A DNA stretch of 64,000 nucleotides, taken from assembly GCF_030694375.1 (NCBI RefSeq), contig NZ_JAUXYL010000026.1:186001-250000 (forward strand), in the 5' to 3' direction. The notes beneath the pieces were generated by a model. That model was not told the DNA's origin. It saw only the letters and a program-made list of their open reading frames with translations, and ran no database searches. The translations under genes and the position numbers were made by a program. Positions 1-8,535 of the stretch are shown piece after piece. Numbering within the stretch: position 1 is the first letter of the stretch; each line of letters begins with the position of its first letter. The DNA comes from Algoriphagus sp. (lineage in GTDB: Bacteria > Bacteroidota > Bacteroidia > Cytophagales > Cyclobacteriaceae).

Positions 1-180
1 ATCCATACTTCCTAACATCCTTACTTCCCAACCTCCTTTCCTCCATACCTCCCTTTTTCACGTTCCTTTAACACTATCTTCATTTTTACAGAATAAAATT
101 TCGAATTCATAGCAATTTGTTAACAACCTAAACATTATGGATTCATGTCGCTACGGTAGCTTTCGATCAAAACCAATAGT
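1..180. repeat. Pyrimidine-rich string and short leader before the first gene
   Basis: Bases 1-60 are CTTCC, CCTCC, CATAC words with no coding capacity, of the same type as 25247-25315. The remaining leader to 180 shows no clear promoter. The gene upstream of the window is not visible. Confidence 0.55.
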
Positions 181-1050
181 GTGAAGACTGATTACAAAAC
201 CATCGTCATCTCTGACGTTCACTTAGGCACCAAAGGCTCCAAAGCCAAGGAAATTGCCCGATTTCTGAAACAGTACCGCTGCGAGAACCTCATCCTCAAC
301 GGCGACATCATCGACGGTTGGCAACTCAAAAAATCCGGAAGCTGGAAAAGAAAGCACACCCGTTTTTTTAACCGGATCCTAAAAATGATCGAAAATCACA
401 GTACGAATGTATTCTACCTTCGAGGAAATCATGACGACTTTCTGGAGCAAATTCTGCCCTTACAAATCGGAAAACTCCGCATCCAAACTGACATGATCTA
501 CGAGTCTTTTGGAAAAAAATACTTCATCACGCATGGCGATGTTTTTGACAGTGTGACGACCAATCTGCGGTGGATTGCCTATGTAGGCGATATCGGCTAT
601 ACTTTTTTACTTTGGCTCAATCGGGTAGTAAATCACTACCGGAGAAAGAGCGGACTGCCCTACTTCTCGCTTTCTCAGTACATCAAGGGAAAAGTAAAAT
701 CTGCCGTATCCTACGTGGATCAATACGAGAGCGAACTGGCAAAAATGGCGCGAGTAAAAGGCTGTGACGGTATTATTTGCGGTCATATTCACCAAGCAGA
801 AAATCGAATTATCGATGGCATCGAATACATGAATTCAGGCGATTGGGTGGAAACGATGAGCGCCTTGGCCGAAGATCACGAAGGCAATTGGCAACTGATC
901 TATTACAATGAAATTGATTTCAAAAGCATTCAGATTGAAGCACAAACTAGCCTTAGCATTATTGAGGAAGAGCGACCTGTGATTCCGCTGCGCAAAGTTT
1001 CCTTCGAATCATTCAAAGAAGACGTCAATCCACCTTCTTACCGTCTATAA
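181..1050 (+). CDS. LpxH-like metallophosphoesterase (UDP-2,3-diacylglucosamine diphosphatase family)
   Basis: The 289-residue protein has the calcineurin-like phosphoesterase motif set in order: SDVHLG (D12, H14), NGD (D42), RGNHDD (N83, H84) and GHIH near residue 202. These are the two-metal ligands of the family. The LpxH branch hydrolyses UDP-2,3-diacylglucosamine to lipid X in lipid A synthesis at the inner face of the membrane. The length is about 50 residues more than classical LpxH, as in many Bacteroidota homologues. The start is GTG at 181, which puts the first strand (TIVISDVHLG) right at the N-terminus. One base separates it from the glycosyltransferase that follows, so the two are probably one transcript and may act together on a surface glycolipid. 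The substrate is inferred from family membership. Confidence 0.8.
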   Translation: MKTDYKTIVISDVHLGTKGSKAKEIARFLKQYRCENLILNGDIIDGWQLKKSGSWKRKHTRFFNRILKMIENHSTNVFYLRGNHDDFLEQILPLQIGKLRIQTDMIYESFGKKYFITHGDVFDSVTTNLRWIAYVGDIGYTFLLWLNRVVNHYRRKSGLPYFSLSQYIKGKVKSAVSYVDQYESELAKMARVKGCDGIICGHIHQAENRIIDGIEYMNSGDWVETMSALAEDHEGNWQLIYYNEIDFKSIQIEAQTSLSIIEEERPVIPLRKVSFESFKEDVNPPSYRL

Positions 1051-1051
1051 A

Positions 1052-2191
1052 ATGAATTTCCTTTTTATAGTTCAGGGAGAAGGCAGAGGTCACATGACCC
1101 AGGCGATTGCATTTGGCAAACTATTGGAAACGAATGGTCACAGACTGGTTGGAGTGATTTTGGGGAAAAGCAAACGAAGGGCAGTACCGGAGTTTTTTGA
1201 GCGGGAAATCAGCGCTCCGATCTATTTGATAGATAGCCCAAACTTCGAAACTGACGGGAATCAAAAGAAAGTTTCGATCCAAAAAACCATTCTGAAAAAC
1301 AGTCTGAAGCTGAAGACTTTTCACAAAAGTCTAAGAGCGATCGACCAAATTGTTGAAGCCAAAAACCCGGATGTTATTCTGAATTTTTACGACCTGTTGG
1401 GTGGACTTTACAATTTTATTTACCGTCCAAAAGCCAAGTTTTGGGTAATAGGACATCAATACTTGATCGATCATCCAAGCTTCCAATTTGCTCCGAACAG
1501 ACCGTTTGACAAATTTCTTTTTCGACTCAACACTGCATTGACAAGTTTGGGTGCGGATGAACGCTTAGCACTTAGCTTTTTGCCCCAAATCCGCTATGCA
1601 AATCAAAACCTGAGGGTCGTTCCGCCGCTGCTTAGGCCTGAAGTGAAGCTTCTGGATTCAAAACAAGGAGATTTTTATTTGGCGTACATGGTCAATCCAG
1701 GGTATGCAGAAGAGGTTATTTATTTTGCGGAAGCAAATCCTCACCTTCAGATCAAAGCCTATTGGGATAAAAAAGAAGCTGCCGAAACCGAGTTTCCGCT
1801 TTCAAATCTGAGCTTTCATCGAGTTCATGACAAAAACTTCCTTCAGGACATGGCCAATTGCAAAGGATTGGTGTGTACCGCAGGATTTGAATCGGTATGT
1901 GAAGCCAAATATCTAGGAAAGCCTGTGATGATGATTCCCGTGGCAGGGCAGTACGAACAGGCCTGCAATGCCTTGGATGCGGAAGCTTCGGGTGTGGGAA
2001 TCACTTCGGAAAACTTTGATTTCGCCAAGCTGGAGAGCCTACAAAAAAAGGATGCCGAAGCATCCTTACTGTACAAAAATTGGGTTGATTTCTGGCCAAT
2101 GGTATTCCGGGAAATGAGTTTAGAAGCTTTTGCTCAAGAGCAGGAAGGCCAATCAATTTTCCCTAAGGAATCAATTCCGGCACTGGGCTGA
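1052..2191 (+). CDS. MurG-like glycosyltransferase family protein
   Basis: This 379-residue protein has a GT-B-like layout: an N-terminal glycine-rich loop (GEGRGHMTQAIAF, residues 9-21) and a C-terminal donor-binding part with TAGFESVCEAKYLGKPV and then PVAGQYEQACNA. That pattern resembles the nucleotide-sugar site of MurG-type and related transferases. There is no signal peptide, so it should be cytoplasmic or loosely membrane-associated. It directly follows the LpxH-like gene, so a role in glycolipid or envelope assembly is likely but not proven. It ends 8 bases from the convergent M56 gene. Donor and acceptor cannot be told from sequence. Confidence 0.75.
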   Translation: MNFLFIVQGEGRGHMTQAIAFGKLLETNGHRLVGVILGKSKRRAVPEFFEREISAPIYLIDSPNFETDGNQKKVSIQKTILKNSLKLKTFHKSLRAIDQIVEAKNPDVILNFYDLLGGLYNFIYRPKAKFWVIGHQYLIDHPSFQFAPNRPFDKFLFRLNTALTSLGADERLALSFLPQIRYANQNLRVVPPLLRPEVKLLDSKQGDFYLAYMVNPGYAEEVIYFAEANPHLQIKAYWDKKEAAETEFPLSNLSFHRVHDKNFLQDMANCKGLVCTAGFESVCEAKYLGKPVMMIPVAGQYEQACNALDAEASGVGITSENFDFAKLESLQKKDAEASLLYKNWVDFWPMVFREMSLEAFAQEQEGQSIFPKESIPALG

Positions 2192-2198
2192 TCCAGGC

Positions 2199-4454
2199 TT
2201 AGCACCCCAGTGCATTCCGCTCTTCCAGAGTCAGGAGTTCAAACTTTTTATAGGTAATCTGACCGTCCTTTTCAATTTTGGCGTAGGGAAAACTCGCCCG
2301 CTGTATTTTTCTTCGTTCTTCCATCGGGAGTTTAACATAACTCGCATCCAGAGCCCTGTATTGCTCCTGAAGTTCTTCAAATTCTTGATTGGATAGTTGT
2401 TCAAAAAGTCGGGTTTTGTTAATTCGAAATTCAAATTCTAAGACTTGCTTTTGATAACTGGAAACAGTTTCAATGTTGTTATTGACCGATGAAATTTGAG
2501 GAACTTTAGAAAAAGGACTTTGTACTTTCTTACTAATTCCTCCATCTTTTTCTATTCTGTCGTGTTGTAAATGAGGATTTACCGGTGCTTGAACCTTGCG
2601 TTTATCTACTGACCTTAGTGAAAGGTATTTGCTATGTAAATCATTGAATAACTTGACTAATTCCTCTCGTTCATTTTTTGATTTTTCCATGAATGAAGCT
2701 CCTGAATTGAGCTTTTCAAGATATTGAATGTATTCGCCTTGAAATAAAGAAACCGGATAGCCATTCAGCGTATGCCTCTGATTTTGTGGATTTTCAAAAT
2801 TGAAAGTTATTGTACCTCCAATCGGTATCTTCCCGAAACTTGAATTTGACCCATAGACGTTCTCAAATCCTGAAAAAGTATAAATATTAACTTGATTCTT
2901 CTGAGGAAAACGCTCCGATCGCGCATTGGAATGAACATAGCTAGAGGAATGATGTGCAATATCGGTAACTTTCATCTCCTCCAATTTTGAATTGGGAGCC
3001 ACTTTTCCATCAATCCAAATGGCAAACTCCTTTTCGCTTTTCCAACTTTCAAAAAGGGCTTGACTCGGCACATTTTTCTTGATTGTACCTGGTGGATTTG
3101 GCAATTCTTTTTTGTACTCGTTTGGTAAATTCTCGTAGCTGAATTCTTTAATTTCCCCGTCTGAATATTTAATCTGAAACTTGGTTTCGCTGTAATATTC
3201 TGCTTTGGTGAGCATTTGAAAAGGAGGACGACCGTAGACAATTGTGTAGACAGTATCAACCTGATTTACTTTTTGAACTTTAACATCCTCATAAATCACC
3301 CTTCTAAGGTCATTTTTCCTCAAAACCTTCTGAACATCTGACAAAAAGCCCATATCCACATCAGGCGCAGCTGAAAACCGTACAAGCGTATTCTCGGGAT
3401 TTTTTGATTTGACCAACTCAGCCAATTCTTGGATCACAATGATTTGCCCATCCACTTCAATTTTGTTATCTGCTCTAAGGAGAATTCCGATTTCAATATC
3501 TTTTTGGTTAGCCTGGACTTCTCCGGATTCGAAGTTTCCACCTTCTTCCGCTTGCGCTGTTACCTTTTCACTAAAAAAGTAAACCAAAACTGCAAAAACT
3601 GGCAGGATAAAAAGGATTTTGACCCATTTGGTCGAATTTGCTGTGCTTCGTTTCATCATTTCAAATCGTTTTTTGGTGAGGGAAAAATTCAAGCTACTGG
3701 CCAATCCTGTACTTTGTCTTGGACTCATCATGGCAAGCAGGAAAGTTTTGTATTGATCCAGTGGCGTGACCTGTAGCGCAGCCTCGTCTGCAATAAATTC
3801 GTGGTTTAGCTTAATAGCTTGTCTGGCCAGATAGAGTCCGGGATGAAACCAAAGCGGAACTAGCAAGGCCTCGATCAACAAGTTGTCCCAAGTATGTCGA
3901 CCTCGAACGTGGGCTTGCTCATGTGCAAAAATCGCATCACTGAGTTGATCAGACTCGAAATAGTCCCTGGAAACAAAAATGTAGCTCAAAAAAGAAAAGG
4001 GAAGGCTCTTTTCACTGAGCAAAACCAGAGTTTCTCCCCGAAATTGAACATGGATGTTTTGGTTGATTTTGTTCAGTAGCAACTTGATATTTCGAATGAA
4101 TCGAATCATAAAAACCAAGGTGATCAATCCATAAAGCGACCAAAAAAGCAAATTCCAATCAAAAGACTTAGCCGCCAACTCAGGTTCCGGGACAAAATCG
4201 GATGCCAAAGCAAGATCAGTATGCAATTTAAAATCAGAAGAAAATTCCACTTCCTGAAGTGCATCCTCAGAAAAAACAATTGGTACTTCAGCAGCTACTT
4301 CCAACTCGATCAAAGGAATCAAAAAAGATCCCATCACCGCAGCCAAAAGGAAAAATCGGTTGAACTGATAAATCGCCTCCCGCTGCAAAAGCAGGCGGTG
4401 AACCAACAGCAAAATAACCAGACAAATTGAGGACTTGAGGAGATAGGCTATCAT
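2199..4454 (-). CDS. M56-family (BlaR1/MecR1-like) membrane metallopeptidase
   Basis: The protein is 751 residues long with hydrophobic segments near residues 1-20, 35-50, 105-125 and 280-300. The gluzincin motif HEQAH (H178, E179, H182) is followed by GRHTWDNLLIEALLVPLWFHPG, the typical M56 peptidase core. BlaR1/MecR1 members sense a signal outside the cell and cleave the partner BlaI-type repressor. Here the C-terminal 450 residues, outside the membrane, show no penicillin-binding domain; they are polar, with repeated blocks rich in charged residues, and I do not recognise them. The gene overlaps the repressor gene by 4 bases (ATGA), so the two are translationally coupled. The signal sensed is unknown, and it should not be called a beta-lactam sensor on this evidence. 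Confidence 0.85.
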   Translation of the reverse strand: MIAYLLKSSICLVILLLVHRLLLQREAIYQFNRFFLLAAVMGSFLIPLIELEVAAEVPIVFSEDALQEVEFSSDFKLHTDLALASDFVPEPELAAKSFDWNLLFWSLYGLITLVFMIRFIRNIKLLLNKINQNIHVQFRGETLVLLSEKSLPFSFLSYIFVSRDYFESDQLSDAIFAHEQAHVRGRHTWDNLLIEALLVPLWFHPGLYLARQAIKLNHEFIADEAALQVTPLDQYKTFLLAMMSPRQSTGLASSLNFSLTKKRFEMMKRSTANSTKWVKILFILPVFAVLVYFFSEKVTAQAEEGGNFESGEVQANQKDIEIGILLRADNKIEVDGQIIVIQELAELVKSKNPENTLVRFSAAPDVDMGFLSDVQKVLRKNDLRRVIYEDVKVQKVNQVDTVYTIVYGRPPFQMLTKAEYYSETKFQIKYSDGEIKEFSYENLPNEYKKELPNPPGTIKKNVPSQALFESWKSEKEFAIWIDGKVAPNSKLEEMKVTDIAHHSSSYVHSNARSERFPQKNQVNIYTFSGFENVYGSNSSFGKIPIGGTITFNFENPQNQRHTLNGYPVSLFQGEYIQYLEKLNSGASFMEKSKNEREELVKLFNDLHSKYLSLRSVDKRKVQAPVNPHLQHDRIEKDGGISKKVQSPFSKVPQISSVNNNIETVSSYQKQVLEFEFRINKTRLFEQLSNQEFEELQEQYRALDASYVKLPMEERRKIQRASFPYAKIEKDGQITYKKFELLTLEERNALGC

Positions 4455-4819
4455 TTTTTGCTGTTTAATTGGTCATCTATAATTTCTTTGAGTTGAAGGA
4501 GTTCCTCCTGAGTCAGCTCGGTTTTTTTCGTAAAAAACGAGGCGAATTGAGCCGGAGAGTCATTGAAAAAGTTCTTGATCAATCCGTTGAGGTGCTTGGA
4601 AAAGTAGCTTTCCTTACTCACCAAGGGATAATATTCCCGCAGCTTGCCTGCCGTATCGTATCCGACAAAGTTCTTCTCCTGCATCCGGGTCAGAAGGGTG
4701 GAGATCGTGGTAGTTGCAGGCTTGGGTTCAGAATACGATTCCAGTAGATCTTTCATAAAAGCACGCTTGAGCTTCCACAGGTGATTCATCAGTTCTTCTT
4801 CGGTCGGAGTAAGTTTCAT
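4451..4819 (-). CDS. BlaI/MecI/CopY-family transcriptional repressor
   Basis: A winged-helix repressor of about 122 residues: MKLTPTEEELMNHLW at the N-terminus, a recognition region around TISTLLTRMQEKNFVGYD, and a C-terminal dimerisation and cleavage region (FFTKKTELTQEELLQLKEII). Family members bind TACA-N2-TGTA palindromes as dimers and are inactivated when the M56 partner cleaves them. An upstream in-frame ATG at 4834 would add five residues. I choose 4819 because MKLTPTE is the usual family start and because the promoter places the transcript start only a few bases before 4834. Two perfect operators lie just upstream, so the operon is almost certainly self-repressed. It overlaps the M56 gene by 4 bases. 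Confidence 0.9.
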   Translation of the reverse strand: MKLTPTEEELMNHLWKLKRAFMKDLLESYSEPKPATTTISTLLTRMQEKNFVGYDTAGKLREYYPLVSKESYFSKHLNGLIKNFFNDSPAQFASFFTKKTELTQEELLQLKEIIDDQLNSKK

Positions 4820-4838
4820 GTTCAGAAATAGCATCGTT

Positions 4839-4854
4839 CTCTACAAATGTAGAG
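4839..4854. promoter_or_regulatory. BlaI-type operator 1
   Basis: Perfect palindrome CTCTACA-AA-TGTAGAG (7-base arms, 2-base centre) containing the BlaI/MecI core TACA-N2-TGTA. It covers the -7 promoter element of the blaI-M56 operon. Confidence 0.85.
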
Positions 4855-4873
4855 CAATAAATCAACTCTACAA
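4844..4873 (-). promoter_or_regulatory. Bacteroidota-type promoter of the blaI-M56 operon
   Basis: On the minus strand, TTG (4873-4871) is followed by exactly 19 bases and then TACATTTG (4851-4844). This matches the Bacteroidota primary sigma consensus of TTG at -33 and TAnnTTTG at -7. Both elements are inside the BlaI palindromes, so bound repressor would block polymerase directly. Confidence 0.75.
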
Positions 4874-4880
4874 GTGTAGA
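4867..4880. promoter_or_regulatory. BlaI-type operator 2
   Basis: Perfect palindrome TCTACA-AG-TGTAGA with the same TACA-N2-TGTA core. Its centre is 27 bases from that of operator 1, and it covers the -33 promoter element. The two sites could bind repressor dimers side by side. Confidence 0.85.
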
Positions 4881-5158
4881 TCAAAATTTATTTCATTTTA
4901 ATTCTAGCGATAAATAATTCAAAATCACCTGACTGCATGCCTCTTGCAAAAAATGCGCTTCGCAAAAAGCAAGTTTGGAAACCGATTTCTGAAGGCTTTT
5001 TTTGGAAAAAGCAACCAATGCCAACTTCACTTCCCAACTAATACCCCTCAACAACTGAAAAAAAATTAGAATGCAGTTCGTAAACAGATCGCTCCATTTT
5101 GGATTTTAATACTCAGAAATTGATAATTTCGAAACTTGCTCAAAGGAGAACATAGTGC
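4881..5158. other. Non-coding region between blaI operators and the GH63 gene
   Basis: AT-rich DNA with no supported gene. A weak nested hairpin lies at 4943-4973 (outer arms CTTGC/GCAAG, inner TGCG-CTT-CGCA). AAAGGAG at 5142-5148, 10 bases before the ATG at 5159, is an unusually good Shine-Dalgarno sequence for this phylum. Confidence 0.4.
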
Positions 5159-7831
5159 ATGTCAGCTGAACATATACGATTACAGGAAGATAAGGAACGG
5201 AAGAAACATTGGAAAAAGTGGGGACCATACCTCACTGAGAGGCAATGGGGGACTGTTCGCGAAGATTACAGCCCGGATGGGGCAGCATGGGAAAATGTAA
5301 CCCATGACGATGCCAGAAGCAAAGCCTACCGCTGGGGTGAGGAAGGGATCGCCGGAATTTCGGATCACAAGCAAAAGCTCTGCTTGGCTTGGGGATTTTG
5401 GAACGGGAAGGACCCTTTTATCAAAGAGCGGCTTTTTGGTCTGACCGGAAATCAGGGAAATCACGGAGAAGATGTCAAGGAAATCTATTATTACCTGGAC
5501 TCTACACCTACCCACAGCTACATGAAGATGCTGTACAAGTATCCTCAGGCTGAATATCCTTATCAAAAGCTCATTGACGAAAACAGAAAAGCGGGTAAGC
5601 TTCAGGATGAGTACGAACTGATCGATACCGGAGTTTTTGACGAAGATCGCTACTTTGATATTTTCATAGAGTACGCGAAAAATGACGTGGAAGACATCTT
5701 CTCCATTGTCACCGTACACAACAGAGGTCCTGAGGACGCAAAGCTAATAGTGATGCCAACGGTATGGTTCCGCAAAACCTGGTTTACCGGACATGAACCA
5801 TTCATGCCAACTATCAGCAAGCTGGATGACCATTCGATCAAAGCATTCAATCCAAAGTCGGGAAATTACATTTTCACGTTTTGCAGTAATACCGACCTTG
5901 TTTTCTGCAATAATGAAACCAACCGTGAAAAATTGTACGGTATCCCAAAAGACCAAATTTTTTGCAAAGATGGAATCAATGATTTCATTGTTTCGGGAGA
6001 TCGGAGAGGCTTGAATCCTCAAAACATGGGGACAAAAGCCGCGGCTATTTTTGAACTGGAGATTCCCGCAGGTGGTAGCAAGTCGATCAAAATGCGTATG
6101 CAGCATCAGATTGAGGAAAAACCACTCGAATCCTGTAAAGAAAGTGTCGAGCTACGCAAAAAAGAAGCGGACGAATTCTACGACACAATTCAAGACCGAG
6201 TCACAGACGCTGACCTAAAATCCATTCAAAGGCAAGCATTTGCCGGGCTGATGTGGTCCAAGCAGTTTTATTACTACGACGTCAATCGCTGGTTGGAGGG
6301 TGATGCAGGAAGATATACTCCTCCGGAACAGCGAAAAAAAGGAAGAAATAACAACTGGCGTCACCTGCAAAATTACGACATCATCTCCATGCCGGATAAG
6401 TGGGAATACCCCTGGTATGCGGCATGGGATTTGGCTTTTCACTGCATTCCGATTGCGCGAATAGATCCGGAATTTGCAAAGGATCAACTCCAACTCCTGC
6501 TCAATGAATGGTATATGCATCCCAATGGGCAGATACCTGCATACGAATGGAACTTCTCGGATGTGAATCCTCCTGTGCACGCCTATGCTATTCAGCGAGT
6601 CTATCAGATCGATAAGAAACTCAACGGGGGCAAGGGCGATCAGGAGTTTCTGGAGCGGGCAATGCACAAACTGATGCTCAACTTCACTTGGTGGGTCAAT
6701 CAGAAGGATAGTGATGGCAAAAACATCTTTGAAGGAGGATTCCTTGGACTGGATAATATTTCCCTGTTTGACCGGAGTCATGCCAGCCATTATCAGGGAA
6801 AACTTGAACAGGCAGATGGCACTTCCTGGATGGCCATGTTTTCATTGAACCTTTTGAGAATTTCATTGGATCTCTGCGAGTTCAACAAAGTCTACCAATT
6901 CACTGCCACTAAGTTTCTTGAACATTTTCTCTACATCGCAGGTGCGATGAATAACATTTCACAGGAGCACATTTCCCTGTGGGATGATGAGGACAGCTTC
7001 TTCTATGATGTTTTTCACCTTAAGGGAAAAGAACCGAAAAAACTGAAGGTAAGGTCAATTGTGGGTCTCATACCTCTTTTTGCAGTAGAACCGATCAGAG
7101 AGGACTTGTTTGACGACCTGCCTGAATTTAAAAAGCGTCTGGACTTTTTCCTCAGTGAAAAGCCAAAATTGGCCGCCTTGGTGTCCAGCTGGATTCAGCC
7201 CGGATATGACAAACGTCGGCTTTTCTCCCTGCTGAGAGGACATCGAATGAAAAGTGTCCTCCACAAAATGCTGGATTCCGACGAATTCCTAAGTGACTAC
7301 GGAATTCGATCGCTTTCAAAATATTATGAGAAGAATCCCTACGGGATGAAAATCAACGGGGACACGCTTTCCATCAAATACACTCCGGGAGAGTCTGACA
7401 CCAGAATGTTTGGAGGCAATTCCAACTGGCGTGGCCCGATTTGGTTTCCGATCAACTTCCTGATCATCGAATCCCTGAAGAAGTTTGACTTCTACTATGG
7501 GGGCGACTTCTCTATTGAATACCCGACCGGATCGGGTAATTTCCTGACGATGGACATCATCGCAAAGGAGCTTTCGCTTCGCTGTATGCGGATTTTCATG
7601 AAGGACAAAAACGGTCATCGACCGGTCTATGGAAAGAATAAGAAATTTCAGGAAGACCCGCACTTTAAGGACTACATCCTTTTTTACGAGTATTTCCATG
7701 GGGATTCGGGTAAGGGTCTTGGGGCTTCCCATCAGACGGGTTGGACAGCCTTGGTTGCAGAGATGATTCACAAGTATTACAAAATCAGCGAAGTGCATCA
7801 CGATGTCACTACTCCCCTATTTAGAAGCTAA
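5159..7831 (+). CDS. GH63-type glucosidase (MGH1-like glycoside hydrolase)
   Basis: An 890-residue cytoplasmic protein with no signal peptide. The N-terminal part (residues 1-60, LTERQWGTVREDYSPDGAAW) and the long C-terminal alpha-barrel-like part match bacterial proteins related to mannosyl-oligosaccharide glucosidase (GH63). Typical blocks are WEYPWYAAWDLAFHCIPIA, GQIPAYEWNFSDVNPPVHA and GNSNWRGPIWFPINFL near the C-terminus. Bacterial relatives act on alpha-glucosides or on mannosylglycerate or glucosylglycerate-type osmolytes; which applies here is not visible. The acidic residues in WDLAFH and YEWNFSDVN are candidate active-site residues. The gene end overlaps rnhB by 29 bases, so the two are cotranscribed despite unrelated jobs. 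Confidence 0.8.
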   Translation: MSAEHIRLQEDKERKKHWKKWGPYLTERQWGTVREDYSPDGAAWENVTHDDARSKAYRWGEEGIAGISDHKQKLCLAWGFWNGKDPFIKERLFGLTGNQGNHGEDVKEIYYYLDSTPTHSYMKMLYKYPQAEYPYQKLIDENRKAGKLQDEYELIDTGVFDEDRYFDIFIEYAKNDVEDIFSIVTVHNRGPEDAKLIVMPTVWFRKTWFTGHEPFMPTISKLDDHSIKAFNPKSGNYIFTFCSNTDLVFCNNETNREKLYGIPKDQIFCKDGINDFIVSGDRRGLNPQNMGTKAAAIFELEIPAGGSKSIKMRMQHQIEEKPLESCKESVELRKKEADEFYDTIQDRVTDADLKSIQRQAFAGLMWSKQFYYYDVNRWLEGDAGRYTPPEQRKKGRNNNWRHLQNYDIISMPDKWEYPWYAAWDLAFHCIPIARIDPEFAKDQLQLLLNEWYMHPNGQIPAYEWNFSDVNPPVHAYAIQRVYQIDKKLNGGKGDQEFLERAMHKLMLNFTWWVNQKDSDGKNIFEGGFLGLDNISLFDRSHASHYQGKLEQADGTSWMAMFSLNLLRISLDLCEFNKVYQFTATKFLEHFLYIAGAMNNISQEHISLWDDEDSFFYDVFHLKGKEPKKLKVRSIVGLIPLFAVEPIREDLFDDLPEFKKRLDFFLSEKPKLAALVSSWIQPGYDKRRLFSLLRGHRMKSVLHKMLDSDEFLSDYGIRSLSKYYEKNPYGMKINGDTLSIKYTPGESDTRMFGGNSNWRGPIWFPINFLIIESLKKFDFYYGGDFSIEYPTGSGNFLTMDIIAKELSLRCMRIFMKDKNGHRPVYGKNKKFQEDPHFKDYILFYEYFHGDSGKGLGASHQTGWTALVAEMIHKYYKISEVHHDVTTPLFRS

Positions 7832-8408
7832 TCGAATCGAAGCTGGATGCGACGAGGTAGGACGCGGTTGCCTGGCGGGGCCGGTTGTTGCGGCGGCCGT
7901 CATTCTTCCTTTTTCCTACCACAACCCCTTGATCAATGACTCCAAAAAGCTGGGGAAAACTCAGCGGGAAGACCTCATCGGGGAAATCAAAAGTAAGTCT
8001 ATGGCTTGGGCAATTGCAGAAGCTAGTGTGGAAGAAATCGACCAAATCAATATTCTCAATGCTTCTTTTTTGGCAATGAAACGCGCTGTGGTAAAACTGG
8101 AAATAAAGCCCGAACACCTGCTGATCGATGGAAATAGATGGAAATCTGACCTGACTTTCCCTTTTACCTGTGTGATCAAAGGAGATGGAAAATTCGCAAG
8201 CATCGCAGCGGCTTCGATTCTGGCAAAAGTTTATCGGGATGATTTGATGGAAAAGTTGGCGATAGAATTCCCTCATTTTTCTTGGGAGCGAAATGCCGGC
8301 TATCCGACCAAAGCGCATCGTGAGGGAATTGAAAAATTCGGAAGTACAATCTGGCACCGAAAGAGTTTTCAGCTGTTGCCGAGGCAACTGGAATTAGCAC
8401 TGAAATAA
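7803..8408 (+). CDS. rnhB: Ribonuclease HII
   Basis: The 201-residue length is normal for the family. The N-terminal motif GCDEVGRGCLAGPVVAAAV carries the first catalytic acids (D and E of DEVGRG), and LIDGNRW supplies the third; the fourth lies in the SIAAASILAKVYRD region. The enzyme removes ribonucleotides and RNA primers from DNA-RNA hybrids. The start ATG at 7803 lies inside the GH63 gene, giving a 29-base overlap in another frame. No closer internal start keeps the conserved N-terminus. It is followed immediately by a strong hairpin terminator. Confidence 0.95.
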   Translation: MSLLPYLEANRIEAGCDEVGRGCLAGPVVAAAVILPFSYHNPLINDSKKLGKTQREDLIGEIKSKSMAWAIAEASVEEIDQINILNASFLAMKRAVVKLEIKPEHLLIDGNRWKSDLTFPFTCVIKGDGKFASIAAASILAKVYRDDLMEKLAIEFPHFSWERNAGYPTKAHREGIEKFGSTIWHRKSFQLLPRQLELALK

Positions 8409-8409
8409 A

Positions 8410-8440
8410 AAAGCCGCTAAAGAAACTTCAGCGGCTTTCT
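8410..8440. terminator. Bidirectional terminator between rnhB and the convergent lipocalin-like gene
   Basis: A 9-base-pair stem, AAAGCCGCT (8410-8418) with AGCGGCTTT (8430-8438), and an 11-base loop. The T tract follows on the plus strand, and an A tract on the other side serves the minus strand. Confidence 0.85.
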
Positions 8441-8535
8441 GTTTATTTTAAGGGTGTTTAATTTCTTTTTTGATTGATTTTGTGATGAGCTTGAAATCTC
8501 TTTCGAAGGCACTCTCCCTGACCACTGAAAACTAC

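Noticed and set aside
2199..4454. Calling the M56 gene a beta-lactam sensor (BlaR1)
   Set aside because: The C-terminal sensor part is not a penicillin-binding domain and no beta-lactamase gene is nearby.
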